From Paraglaciecola algarum (GTDB lineage: Bacteria > Pseudomonadota > Gammaproteobacteria > Enterobacterales > Alteromonadaceae), in NCBI RefSeq assembly GCF_021532655.1, contig NZ_JAKGAS010000003.1, positions 372,001-436,000 on the forward strand: 64,000 nt of DNA, given 5' to 3'. The translations under genes were made by a program, and so were the position numbers. Shown piece by piece: positions 8,750 to 17,044 of the stretch. Numbering within the stretch: position 1 is the stretch's first letter; each line of letters begins with the position of its first letter. The notes under the pieces are model-generated. The model was not told where the DNA came from and searched no databases. It saw nothing but the letters and a program-made list of their open reading frames with translations.

Positions 8750-9997
8750 ATGCGGTTTATACACTTCAAGTTACCAATAGTTAAGGCATTTTGTTTAATC
8801 GTTTTCTCCCAGCACTCCATTGCTGAATTAACACAAAATCAACACCATACAGAAGGCAAAGTATTAGTCGAACAAATATGCACGGCTTGTCATGGGCTTA
8901 ATCAAATTACTCGAAGTTCTGGATATACATTGAGTGACTGGAAGTCACTCACTCGCACTATGATTGACCTGACCGCTCAACCTGAAATTGAGCAAAAAGT
9001 ATTTAGTTACCTAGCAACCAATTACCCACCAAATACCAAACGTGCACCCACTTTGATTGCTGGTGATGTGAAGATTGAATTCACTGAATGGCAAACTCCT
9101 ACACTTGGACAAAGATCCCGTGATCCCATCGAAGCACCAGACGGCATGATCTGGTGGGCAGGCCAACGAAAAAACCTAATCGGTAGCATCAATCCAACTA
9201 CAGGCAAAATGCGAGAATATTCTCTACCGCCGAACTCAATGCCCCACTCAGTGACAGTGGGGCCAAATAGTCATATATGGTACACAGGCAATAAAAACAG
9301 TTCAGTAGGCAAAGTCGATCCAGACACAGGTGAAGTTAAGGTGTTCAACATGCCTAACCCAAACGCCAAAGATCCACACACAGCAGTGTTTGACGCAAAT
9401 GGTATACTTTGGTTCACGGCCCAACACAGTAACTTTATAGGTCGTTTGAATCCCAACACCGGAGACATCAAACTAGTCACTTTACCTAGGCCAAAATCCA
9501 AACCTTATGGTATTAAAATTGATGCCAAGGGAAATCCCTGGGTAGCCTGCAACGGTAATAACTGTTTAATCAAAGTTGACCAAAATACTATGCAGTTAAC
9601 GGAAGTGCTATTACCTAATTCTGCCACCCGAGTGCGCCGCTTAGACATAGCGAGCGACGGCACAATTTGGTACGTCAATTCCTCACAAGGAAAACTAGGC
9701 CGCTACAATCCAACCACTGATAACATTAAAGAGTGGCCAACACCAAGTGGTAAAAAGTCTCATCCATACGCCATAGCAGTGGTTGATGATATTGTTTGGT
9801 TTAACGAGTCTGGCATGCGTCCTGATCCTCTAGTACGCTTTGATCCTAAAACAGAAACCTTTCAGAGTTGGCCTATCCCATCTGGCGATGTGTATGCAGG
9901 CATCATTCGCCATATGCGACCTACGCGGGATGGTGACTTATTAATCCATCAAAGCAGTACCAACAGAATAATTAGAGTGAAAATCCAATCGCCGTAA
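8750..9997 (+). CDS. Periplasmic c-type cytochrome segment fused to a Vgb/SMP-30-like beta-propeller
   Basis: 415 residues. A signal peptide (about 1-25) is followed by a single c-type heme site, CTACH at residues 44-48, within a short helical domain (about 35-95, with 'YTLSDWKSLTRTMIDL', whose Met could be the distal ligand). Residues 105-412 form a propeller of about 42-residue repeats with 'G.IWW..Q..N.IG.INP.TG' and 'HTAVFDANGILWFTAQHSNFIGRLNP', typical of virginiamycin B lyase (Vgb)-like proteins. Antibiotic resistance is not implied: most Vgb-like propellers have other roles, and the heme suggests a periplasmic redox or dehydrogenase-like function. It lies between the PA2778 pair and a DUF4437 gene, with no sign of co-transcription. 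Confidence 0.8.
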   Translation: MRFIHFKLPIVKAFCLIVFSQHSIAELTQNQHHTEGKVLVEQICTACHGLNQITRSSGYTLSDWKSLTRTMIDLTAQPEIEQKVFSYLATNYPPNTKRAPTLIAGDVKIEFTEWQTPTLGQRSRDPIEAPDGMIWWAGQRKNLIGSINPTTGKMREYSLPPNSMPHSVTVGPNSHIWYTGNKNSSVGKVDPDTGEVKVFNMPNPNAKDPHTAVFDANGILWFTAQHSNFIGRLNPNTGDIKLVTLPRPKSKPYGIKIDAKGNPWVACNGNNCLIKVDQNTMQLTEVLLPNSATRVRRLDIASDGTIWYVNSSQGKLGRYNPTTDNIKEWPTPSGKKSHPYAIAVVDDIVWFNESGMRPDPLVRFDPKTETFQSWPIPSGDVYAGIIRHMRPTRDGDLLIHQSSTNRIIRVKIQSP

Positions 9998-10143
9998 GTT
10001 AAAACTAAGCCGGCCTAGACATAAAAAGCACACTAATTATCAATATATTATTGAAAGTGTTTATATTTTATACCCATTATTATTAGTCAACTAAATAGTT
10101 ATGATCTTGTAATCCATTAAGTAACGACTTACGGGCCCTTTTT

Positions 10144-10980
10144 ATGTTTTTAAAAACAACTATTTTGACACTGGCTTTATCTCTAAATTGTATCAGTAAT
10201 GCAGCTCCAGTTAACGCTTCAAAGCCAGTATCTAAACTTGTACCTGCAGCAGATATAAATTGGGGCTATCTAAACCCACTTCGAGGAGACAAAAGCCCTG
10301 GAGCCGCTGATTTATGGGGAGATAGAACTAAAAACGTTGCAACAGGCATGTTAGTTAAATTTAACAAAGGTTTTTCTTCTCCACCCCACATTCACAATAT
10401 TAGCTACCGGGGAGTTGTTATTAAAGGCGCGATGTTTAATGGCGATCCAAACGCTAAAAGTATTTGGATGCCAACCGGTTCGTTTTGGACTCAGCCTGCA
10501 GGTGAAAATCATATTACTGCCGCTAACGAGTCAGAAAATCTTATTTATTTAGAAATAGATAGTGGCCCGTATTTAGTTAAATCACCTGCTGAACAATTTG
10601 ACAACGGCGAACGCCCTATCAATTTACATCAATCTAATATGGTTTGGTTAGACCAAACTTATATGAAACCTATAGTTGGACAAGATATAGAAATCACCTT
10701 GCTTTGGGGCAGCCCAAAATCTGGCTCTTTAGCCGGAACTATGCTAAAAATTCCTGCAGGTTTTTCAGGCGTTATCACAACCCCAGCGACAGAGTTTAAA
10801 GCCATAGTTATTAAAGGCGAAATTGACTATCAATCAACAGAGACTGCAAGTACTAAATCCTTAACCGCAGGCAGTTACTTTAGTTCTACCAGTCAATTTA
10901 AGCATGTTATTTCAAATGTAAAAGAACCCACTTTGGTCTATGTGCGTAGCAATCAAATGTATCAAGTATCATCAAACTAA
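10144..10980 (+). CDS. Secreted DUF4437 double-cupin protein
   Basis: 278 residues with a signal peptide (TILTLALSLNCISNA, cleavage near residue 21). Two cupin halves are visible: about 60-145 with 'FSSPPHIHNISYRGVVIKGAMFNGD', whose His residues fit a cupin metal site, and about 165-270 with 'LLWGSPKSGSLAGTMLKIPAGFSGVI' and 'KAIVIKGEIDYQ'. This matches DUF4437 proteins, related to the cupin anti-sigma ChrR fold. The second half lacks the histidine cluster and is probably structural. Function unknown. No strong Shine-Dalgarno stands before the ATG. Confidence 0.8.
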   Translation: MFLKTTILTLALSLNCISNAAPVNASKPVSKLVPAADINWGYLNPLRGDKSPGAADLWGDRTKNVATGMLVKFNKGFSSPPHIHNISYRGVVIKGAMFNGDPNAKSIWMPTGSFWTQPAGENHITAANESENLIYLEIDSGPYLVKSPAEQFDNGERPINLHQSNMVWLDQTYMKPIVGQDIEITLLWGSPKSGSLAGTMLKIPAGFSGVITTPATEFKAIVIKGEIDYQSTETASTKSLTAGSYFSSTSQFKHVISNVKEPTLVYVRSNQMYQVSSN

Positions 10981-11071
10981 AAGTACAATGGAGCCCTGAA
11001 GTGGCTCCATTTCAAATTTGTATTAACCTTAGCATCAGCAAACTTGATAGCAACTTTTAAATTTCAGTGAA

Positions 11072-11251
11072 TTAAACTAGGCGTTCTCCTGTTTTAGTAA
11101 TAATTAATTCGCCATTTTCTTTACTGTATGGTCCAGTCTTCTTGTAAATATTCAATGACTTGTGGCTGATATTCTGCGTCTTGAATGATTTTCAAAACGT
11201 TACGGGAGTGCCGCAACCAGGGTTGTGATGAATGGCTATCATGATGAACAT
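11072..11251 (-). pseudogene. arsC: Decayed arsenate reductase (arsC) remnant
   Basis: Read on the minus strand from about 11251, the sequence starts MIAIHHNPGCGTP, matching the ArsC N-terminus (IYHNPACGTSRN, with the catalytic Cys). One base appears lost after CGTP; in the shifted frame it continues NVLKIIQDAEYQPQVIEYLQ. It then jumps to GPYSKENGELIITKTGERL followed by TAA, matching the ArsC C-terminus (FSKEDGEKVVDEAGKRL in E. coli). The central part of roughly 80-90 codons is missing. So the gene carries at least one frameshift and one internal deletion and cannot encode a working enzyme. Its remains occupy the gap between the DUF4437 and Kef genes. Confidence 0.75.
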
Positions 11252-11464
11252 ACCTTCATTTAATGATTATTAAACAAGTGAATAAATTTTGTTGCCATAG
11301 GCAATTAACATACATAAAGTAGGGCTACGACAAAATATATGACAAATCATATATGAGTGAATCTCAAAAACGAGCCAAGTCAGTTTACATTTTTAAGACA
11401 ATAAAATGAGTGGCTCTGTTATTCTAATAATCAAAACTTACTAAAAAACACTTAGGATTGGGAA

Positions 11465-13243
11465 ATGAGTTTACTCGCATCTGGAATGGTGTTTTTGGCT
11501 GCAACCGTTGTTGCCATTCCCATATTCAAAAAATTAAAATTAGGCGCTATCTTAGGTTATCTAGTCGCCGGTGTAATTATTGGCCCTGCTGTAATGAATT
11601 GGGTTAACCACCCAGATATTATTCTGCACTTTGCCGAGCTAGGAGTGGTCTTTTTACTTTTTGTGATTGGCTTAGAACTAGAACCTGAAAAATTATGGAA
11701 AATGCGTCAGCAAATCCTTTTATCTGGTGGCGGTCAATTGCTCACCAGCGCCGTAATCATTACGACAATTATGCACCTAATTCTATCTTACTCCTTAATC
11801 ACCTCTGTTGTGGTGGGGTTAGCTTTAGCTTTATCCTCTACAGCGTTTGCATTGCAATTAATGGCTGAGTATAAGGTTTTAAAAGCTCCACCTGGCAAAC
11901 AGGGGTTCGCCATGTTATTGATGCAAGACTTAGCGGTTATTCCAATTTTGCTTTTAGTTGAAGGTCTGTCAACCAATACAGATAACACCTCTCCAGCTTG
12001 GTGGGTAAGCGTGGGAGTCATTGGTTTAGTACTCATTATAGGTCGCTATTTTATTAATCCATTTTTACGCTTAATCTCAAATTACGGCAGCACCGAAGTC
12101 ATGACTTCGGCTGCTCTACTCATTGTCATGGCCACAGCTTTAGGTATGCAAGAAGCTGGACTATCCATGGGAATGGGGGCTTTTATCGCCGGCATATTGT
12201 TAGCCAATTCAAGCTTCAGACATCAATTAGAAACTGAGATAGAACCATTTAAAGGATTACTTTTAGGCTTATTTTTTATCGCCATAGGTATGAATTTAGA
12301 CTTAGGTTTATTAGTCAGTGAACCCATATTTATTTTGTCCTCGGCCCTGTTGTTAGTAGTGGTGAAAACGGGTGTTATATATAGTATTTTAAAACTGGCA
12401 AAGCAAAGTAAAACCGATGCTATTCGCATAGGTTTAATGTTATCTCAAGGAGGCGAATTTGCCTTTGTGGTGATGACACAAGCAGCAGGTAATGGCGTAC
12501 TTGAGCCCCACCTTGCGAACCAAGTCACGTTAATTGTGGGGATTTCTATGGCCCTCACCTCGCCTTTAGTCATTTTGCACAGTATTTGGTTTAATAGTAA
12601 GAACTGCCCACCTGTATACGATACAAATAGTGACCTAGATGAACCTCAGGTGATCATTGCGGGTTTCGGTAGATTTGGGCAAATCAGCGCACGTATATTA
12701 GCAGCCAATAACATTCCTTTTACTGCTCTGGATAAAGATGCTCAACATATTGAGTTTCTTAAGCAGTTTGGTAGTAAAGTATTCTATGGTGACGCTAGCC
12801 GCCTAGATTTATTAAAAACAGCAGGCATAGAACACGCACGAGTGATATTAATTGCCATAGATAATGATCAAGAAGCCATAAAGTTAGCGAAAATTGTAAA
12901 AAACGAATATCCCAAGATTAAAATTATTGCCAGAGCTAGAAACCGCTTTATCGCAACCGAATATTCAAGGTTAGGCATTAAGAACGTGGTAAGGGAATTG
13001 TTTGCAGGTGGACTAGAATCAGCTGAATTATTACTTAAGGAATATGGTTATCAAGATGATGAAGCCAAGAATATGGTGCATATATTTGCCCGCCATGACA
13101 AACAACTATTAGAAAAAACCTATACCGAAAAAATGGACTTACAACAAGTAATTGACGTTACCAAACAAGGAAGAGAAGAATTACAGTCACTATTTACCAA
13201 GGACAAACAAGTTACAAAGGGCAAGCAAGATATACAAAACTAA
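11465..13243 (+). CDS. Kef-type CPA2 monovalent cation:proton antiporter with RCK domain
   Basis: 592 residues: a Na+/H+-exchanger-type membrane domain of about 12 helices (residues 5-380, opening 'LGAILGYLVAGVIIGP', with 'LLMQDLAVIPILL', whose Asp is the conserved ion-binding residue) followed by a cytoplasmic TrkA-N/RCK domain (about 394-510, Rossmann 'VIIAGFGRFGQISARIL', 'DKDAQHIEFLKQFGSKVFYGDA'). This is the KefB/KefC layout: a K+ efflux system that in E. coli is gated by glutathione and its electrophile adducts. The ancillary subunits KefF/KefG are not adjacent, but an OYE-type electrophile reductase lies 4 kb away. KefB versus KefC cannot be decided here. Confidence 0.92.
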   Translation: MSLLASGMVFLAATVVAIPIFKKLKLGAILGYLVAGVIIGPAVMNWVNHPDIILHFAELGVVFLLFVIGLELEPEKLWKMRQQILLSGGGQLLTSAVIITTIMHLILSYSLITSVVVGLALALSSTAFALQLMAEYKVLKAPPGKQGFAMLLMQDLAVIPILLLVEGLSTNTDNTSPAWWVSVGVIGLVLIIGRYFINPFLRLISNYGSTEVMTSAALLIVMATALGMQEAGLSMGMGAFIAGILLANSSFRHQLETEIEPFKGLLLGLFFIAIGMNLDLGLLVSEPIFILSSALLLVVVKTGVIYSILKLAKQSKTDAIRIGLMLSQGGEFAFVVMTQAAGNGVLEPHLANQVTLIVGISMALTSPLVILHSIWFNSKNCPPVYDTNSDLDEPQVIIAGFGRFGQISARILAANNIPFTALDKDAQHIEFLKQFGSKVFYGDASRLDLLKTAGIEHARVILIAIDNDQEAIKLAKIVKNEYPKIKIIARARNRFIATEYSRLGIKNVVRELFAGGLESAELLLKEYGYQDDEAKNMVHIFARHDKQLLEKTYTEKMDLQQVIDVTKQGREELQSLFTKDKQVTKGKQDIQN

Positions 13244-13330
13244 AGCCATAGACTAAACCAAGCGTCATCGATTTGGCTTTAGCAGCACCAGAACAAATAA
13301 CCCGCCCTGGTGCGTTAAACTTTGATCATT

Positions 13331-14056
13331 CTATTTTATTAAAGCACGTACTTTAGGCTCAATGGCTTGGGCCCAAACTTTGTATTGGTCTTGGTTTGGG
13401 TGCAATAAGTCTTTCATTACTGACTGACTTAAATTGCCTTTTTCATCAAGAAAAACATGATTAATATCTAAATAATGTACTCGTTTTCCATCATGATAAT
13501 TTTTGATAATGGCGTTAATATCATCATTTATTTTACGTAGTGGATCTTCAACACTTGCACCACGGGGAAATATAGCCAATAACAATATTTTTGAGTTAGG
13601 AAGTTTAGTTTTAAGGGAAGTTAAAATATGTTTAATCCCTAAAGCAGTGTCGGCCGGTTTATCTTGTCTATGGCCGGTATTATTGGTGCCTATCATTAGA
13701 ACAACTAGCTTAGGATCTATGCCGTCAATCGCCCCATTATCTAAGCGCCACAAAACATTTTCAGTTCGGTCTCCACTAAAACCAATATTTAATCCATTAC
13801 GCGGGGCATAATATTGCTGCCATATTTTTTGGCCCTTGTTATCAAAAGCATGGGTGATGGAGTCACCCAAAAATACCAAATCAACTTGACCCATTTTATC
13901 TTTTAAGGCTAACTTTTCTTCGTGGCGAGGCATCCACCATTTCACTGCCCATTCATCCGTTTGTATATTGGACTGAATAGCTAAAGGTTTTTCAGGTGTT
14001 GCTGCACAGCCACTAACAATTAGCCATACACTCAAAATTAAAACAATCTTCTGCAT
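13331..14056 (-). CDS. SGNH/GDSL-family lipoprotein hydrolase
   Basis: 241 residues from the ATG at 14056, preferred to an upstream ATG at 14092 because GGGAAG stands 4 nt before it and it yields a lipoprotein signal ending VSGC. SGNH block I is 'LVFLGDSITHAF' (catalytic Ser), block II includes 'LNIGFSGDRTENVLWRL', block III 'LMIGTNNTG' and block V 'DLLHPNQDQY' (Asp and His). This pattern resembles platelet-activating-factor acetylhydrolase-type esterases and bacterial carbohydrate deacetylases. It is the last gene of a same-strand series behind a TetR regulator. Substrate unknown; deacetylation of a glycan or lipid is likely. Confidence 0.88.
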   Translation of the reverse strand: MQKIVLILSVWLIVSGCAATPEKPLAIQSNIQTDEWAVKWWMPRHEEKLALKDKMGQVDLVFLGDSITHAFDNKGQKIWQQYYAPRNGLNIGFSGDRTENVLWRLDNGAIDGIDPKLVVLMIGTNNTGHRQDKPADTALGIKHILTSLKTKLPNSKILLLAIFPRGASVEDPLRKINDDINAIIKNYHDGKRVHYLDINHVFLDEKGNLSQSVMKDLLHPNQDQYKVWAQAIEPKVRALIK

Positions 14057-14136
14057 AATACTTCCCGAGTTTTTTATTAAGTTTATTATCAAGGTCTTAT
14101 ATTTTTCTAGAAAAATCTTGTATCAAAGTTACTCAT

Positions 14137-14919
14137 TTAGACCAAGTCTTTTAACTTCATAGTGTTTTCAAATAATCTTGGGTCATCAATTTGTTTGAGC
14201 ATGGAGACAGTCGGTAAACAATCATCATCTACATAATCAGCAAAATCACCTGCCGGATCAAACACTAAAATATCCCACGCTAACCTGTCCATTCCGTATA
14301 AACCACGGTGGATCATGTCTGCCGAAAACACTAATAAATCCCCAGCTGCCAAAGGTATTTTTTTGCCTAAAGAAAGATCATCACTACTCAATTTTCCATT
14401 TTCTTCTTGGCGTACATCGTGCTCTTCTTGATTATCCCAGCGTTTGTGAGTTCCTGGTACTAATTCCATGCCCAACTCATCAAATAAAGGCACTCGTAGG
14501 TGCACCACTTGGGTTTCTTGAATAGCCTTTTTTTGCCCTGCAAGATCATGATCATATTGACAATCTCGATGCCAGAAATCTTTTTGTTCTGGCCGCACAG
14601 GATTAAAAAATAATTGGGTGTTCATAAAAGCAGGGCTTGTCGGAATTAACAAATTAATCACCTGCATCATTTTAGCTGAGCTGATAAAGTTGAACAGCTT
14701 TACCCTATCTTCCCCAAGCAAATACTGACTGCCAGTAATTAACGAAGAATTAAAGGCCTCTTCTTGGTAAAAAGTTTTATTATCGTGTTTCCATGCTTCA
14801 TGAAATTTTAAGATGACTTTTCTAAGTGATGATATTTCAGCTACAGTAAAATAGTTTCGAAGGATAAAAAATCCTTCATCTTGATACTGGCTATTCCAGT
14901 CGTTTTTTTTATTTATCAC
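14137..14919 (-). CDS. Phytanoyl-CoA dioxygenase (PhyH)-family Fe(II)/2-oxoglutarate enzyme
   Basis: 260 residues with the PhyH layout: 'QYQDEGFFILRNYFTVAEISSLRK' at the N-terminus, the iron-binding HxD pair in 'DFWHRDCQYDHD' (about residue 118), a 'HLRVPLFDELGMELVPGTHKRW' segment, and the distal His and the 2-oxoglutarate-binding Arg region in 'LLVFSADMIHRGLYGMDRLAWDILVF'. All ligands seem present, so it should be active. PhyH proteins hydroxylate diverse small molecules; the substrate is not evident. Start is GTG at 14919. It sits 39 bp from the upstream unknown gene and 80 bp from the SGNH gene. Confidence 0.85.
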   Translation of the reverse strand: MINKKNDWNSQYQDEGFFILRNYFTVAEISSLRKVILKFHEAWKHDNKTFYQEEAFNSSLITGSQYLLGEDRVKLFNFISSAKMMQVINLLIPTSPAFMNTQLFFNPVRPEQKDFWHRDCQYDHDLAGQKKAIQETQVVHLRVPLFDELGMELVPGTHKRWDNQEEHDVRQEENGKLSSDDLSLGKKIPLAAGDLLVFSADMIHRGLYGMDRLAWDILVFDPAGDFADYVDDDCLPTVSMLKQIDDPRLFENTMKLKDLV

Positions 14920-14958
14920 TGTTATTGCTACTTATAGGTCAGACTAACCAAAACAAAT

Positions 14959-15366
14959 TTACTGTACATGTATTTCACTCGTATCATCATTGATAAAACC
15001 ATGGCAAATGTAACCCACTAATAATCGAGGTTTTTTATTCAGAGATAAAAAATGCTCATACCCCACCGAAAAAGCAAAAGGGTTGGCGTTGTAGTCTGCA
15101 TAAGATTGGTCTCTGCCTAACCTGGCCTCACTCACACCTGAAGAAAACCCACTTAAAAAATCATCGCGATTATTCATAATGATACAGATTAAACCGTCTT
15201 GATTATCCACCAGCTCTAACAAACCTTGGTCAATGAACTTGTTGACTAAAGCTTGGTTAAAATATCCAGTGTATTGTTCAGTTTCAGGCTCATAGGTGAC
15301 AGGTGTACCTTGTGGCTGGGCTTCCATCATAGAAGCAAAAAGTTCACGTATTTTTTTGGAAATCAC
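14959..15366 (-). CDS. Conserved-looking protein of unknown function
   Basis: 135 residues from a GTG start with AGAGA upstream. No signal peptide or membrane segment. It is acidic with a mixed alpha/beta look: 'YEPETEQYTGYFNQALVNKFIDQGLLELVDNQDGLICIIMNN' followed by 'FAFSVGYEHFLSLNKKPRLLVGYICHGF'. I do not recognise the family. Its position between an alpha/beta hydrolase (29 bp gap) and a PhyH dioxygenase (39 bp gap) on the same strand suggests a shared transcript. Codon use looks like its neighbours. Confidence 0.65.
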   Translation of the reverse strand: MISKKIRELFASMMEAQPQGTPVTYEPETEQYTGYFNQALVNKFIDQGLLELVDNQDGLICIIMNNRDDFLSGFSSGVSEARLGRDQSYADYNANPFAFSVGYEHFLSLNKKPRLLVGYICHGFINDDTSEIHVQ

Positions 15367-15395
15367 TATTATCTCTATTCTATTAAGCGTGTTGA

Positions 15396-16262
15396 CTAAA
15401 GACAGTTTTTTTCATTAAGCGTATCGTTAAACCATCTAATAGTGTGTGTTAAAACCCGTTCAACATATTGCTTATCAGCAGACAAAGAATGATAAATATG
15501 ATCTGCACCACTGATCAGCACAGACTCTTCAGGCGAGGCGTTAGCGCTGGCAAAGATTTTAGGCTCTTGTACTGGCACATAGTCATCACTTCCTCGAATT
15601 GACAACAAAGCACCAGTATATTCGGCTAATGGGCTAAAAATATCATGCCCTTGCATACCTTGTAGATGTTTGCGAGTAATGGTCAAGTCTACCCATTGCT
15701 GTAATATTGCTTGACCAGTTTTCATTACTTTTTGCACAACTTCTGTAGGCATGGTATCTAACATATTGGCTGGGTTGCCCGCGCTAGACCACAGCACTAC
15801 ACTACTAATTTTATCTGGGTTACTGCCAGTTAACGCCAATGCTGTTGCACCACCCAAACTAAAACCTACAACTGCAATGGGCGTATTGGGGTATTGCTCA
15901 AGCAAAAAGTTTAATCCAGCTTGAGCATCTGCGACCCGAGAAGCAAAAGTACTGGTCATTTTAAAATTGTTTTTTTCACCTTCACTTTCGCCACGAATAT
16001 TGATCCTTAAAGAAGCATAATCTTTAGCAGCTAACCTAGCAGCTAATTGCAAATACATATCACCTACTTCATTCATTTGACTGGCCCAGCCGTGGATCAG
16101 TAAAACCGCAGCTTTAGGCGTTTGAGTAGACTTTTTACTGTCAGCCTTGTTGTGAATTGCAACCAGATCATTATCAATGTTAATTCGGTACTCATTAGCT
16201 ACGGCAACATTCGCCACAAATAGTAAGATAGAAATAACAGCTCGGCTTAGTAATTTAGGCAT
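15396..16262 (-). CDS. Secreted alpha/beta hydrolase
   Basis: 288 residues with a signal peptide (AVISILLFVANVAVA, cleavage near residue 22). Alpha/beta-hydrolase elements: strand 'KAAVLLIHGWASQMNE' (oxyanion loop), nucleophile elbow 'VVGFSLGGATAL' (Ser), acid in 'GSDDYVPVQ' and catalytic His in 'GADHIYHSL'. Fold and order match the COG1073/serine aminopeptidase S33-like group. It probably hydrolyses an ester or peptide outside the cytoplasm. It is the first structural gene after the TetR regulator (65 bp gap) and may be controlled by it. Confidence 0.85.
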   Translation of the reverse strand: MPKLLSRAVISILLFVANVAVANEYRINIDNDLVAIHNKADSKKSTQTPKAAVLLIHGWASQMNEVGDMYLQLAARLAAKDYASLRINIRGESEGEKNNFKMTSTFASRVADAQAGLNFLLEQYPNTPIAVVGFSLGGATALALTGSNPDKISSVVLWSSAGNPANMLDTMPTEVVQKVMKTGQAILQQWVDLTITRKHLQGMQGHDIFSPLAEYTGALLSIRGSDDYVPVQEPKIFASANASPEESVLISGADHIYHSLSADKQYVERVLTHTIRWFNDTLNEKNCL

Positions 16263-16327
16263 AAACTAGTGGGTCTCATTTCTAAGTTGACTGAATAAAA
16301 CATTGATTAAAGTATTGAATATAAAAA

Positions 16328-16909
16328 CTACCGACAAACATCTTCAAATAGTTGCTGCGCTAACTCTTTCAATACGTCGCTAGAAGGGTGACTATGAGCA
16401 TAAGTTCTTAACCCATAAATACCCATAACCACACTTTGGGTGCGTTGTAATGGCGTACGTGAATTGTCAATCTCATTCGCATCTAGAGCTTGTTCGAACA
16501 AGTTAGTAAAACCGTTTTTCCATTGTTCTACATTAGTTGCAATGACTTCTTCGACTATGGGATCTGGATGAGATAGATCACTTAAAACTTGCTGAGAGAA
16601 ACAGGCTTTTTCCGCTCCGTCTAACGAACACTCTGACACTGTATTTTCAATATATTTTTTTAAACCCGCTAGCACAGAATTGTGCCCAGATACTAATTGA
16701 ATAAACTTGGCTGAAGAATCTTGGTTGTATTGCTCTAATGCAGCGATTAATAATCCTTGTTTGTTTCCAAAAGCACAATAAATTGACCCCGGATGTAACC
16801 CAGTTGCTTGTTTAAGATCTTGCATGCTCGTTTTGTTATAACCCTTGCAAACAAAAGCTTTAATCGCCGCTCTTAATACTTGTTCTTTATTGAATTCTGG
16901 ATTACGCAT
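16328..16909 (-). CDS. TetR/AcrR-family transcriptional repressor
   Basis: 193 residues. The N-terminal HTH (about 8-55, 'VLRAAIKAFVCKGYNKTSMQDLKQATGLHPGSIYCAFGNKQGLL') is of the TetR type; the rest is the helical ligand domain, containing two cysteines close together (SECSLDGAEKACF) that could sense electrophiles. It is divergent from an old-yellow-enzyme gene, the arrangement known from NemR-nemA in E. coli, where NemR is inactivated by electrophiles through cysteine modification. Three palindromic sites lie in the shared 135-bp region, so autoregulation and control of the oxidoreductase are likely. Confidence 0.88.
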   Translation of the reverse strand: MRNPEFNKEQVLRAAIKAFVCKGYNKTSMQDLKQATGLHPGSIYCAFGNKQGLLIAALEQYNQDSSAKFIQLVSGHNSVLAGLKKYIENTVSECSLDGAEKACFSQQVLSDLSHPDPIVEEVIATNVEQWKNGFTNLFEQALDANEIDNSRTPLQRTQSVVMGIYGLRTYAHSHPSSDVLKELAQQLFEDVCR

Positions 16910-16961
16910 AGCTTTAGGAATTTACTTCAATATCTCATCTAAGTAGTCATTGTAATCTAAT

Positions 16962-17028
16962 TTGAATGATTGTTCAAAAAAGAACTTGAATGTTCATTCA
17001 AGAAAGCCTATCTTGAATGAACATTCAA
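16962..17028. promoter_or_regulatory. Three TetR-type operators between the repressor and the OYE gene
   Basis: Site 1, TTGAATGATTGTTCAA (16962-16977), site 2, TTGAATGTTCATTCAA (16986-17001), and site 3, TTGAATGAACATTCAA (17013-17028), share TTGAA arms 6 bp apart; sites 2 and 3 are reverse complements of each other. Start-to-start spacing is 24 and 27 bp, which puts all three on roughly similar faces of the helix. Confidence 0.8.
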
Positions 17029-17044
17029 ATTAGAGAGAGACCTA

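Noticed and set aside
8750-9997. Streptogramin resistance (Vgb lyase)
   Set aside because: Only fold-level similarity; exported, heme-bearing protein with a different setting.
10987-11012. Terminator after the DUF4437 gene
   Set aside because: AATGGAGCC/GGCTCCATT forms a good stem but no T-run follows, so it is not listed as a terminator.
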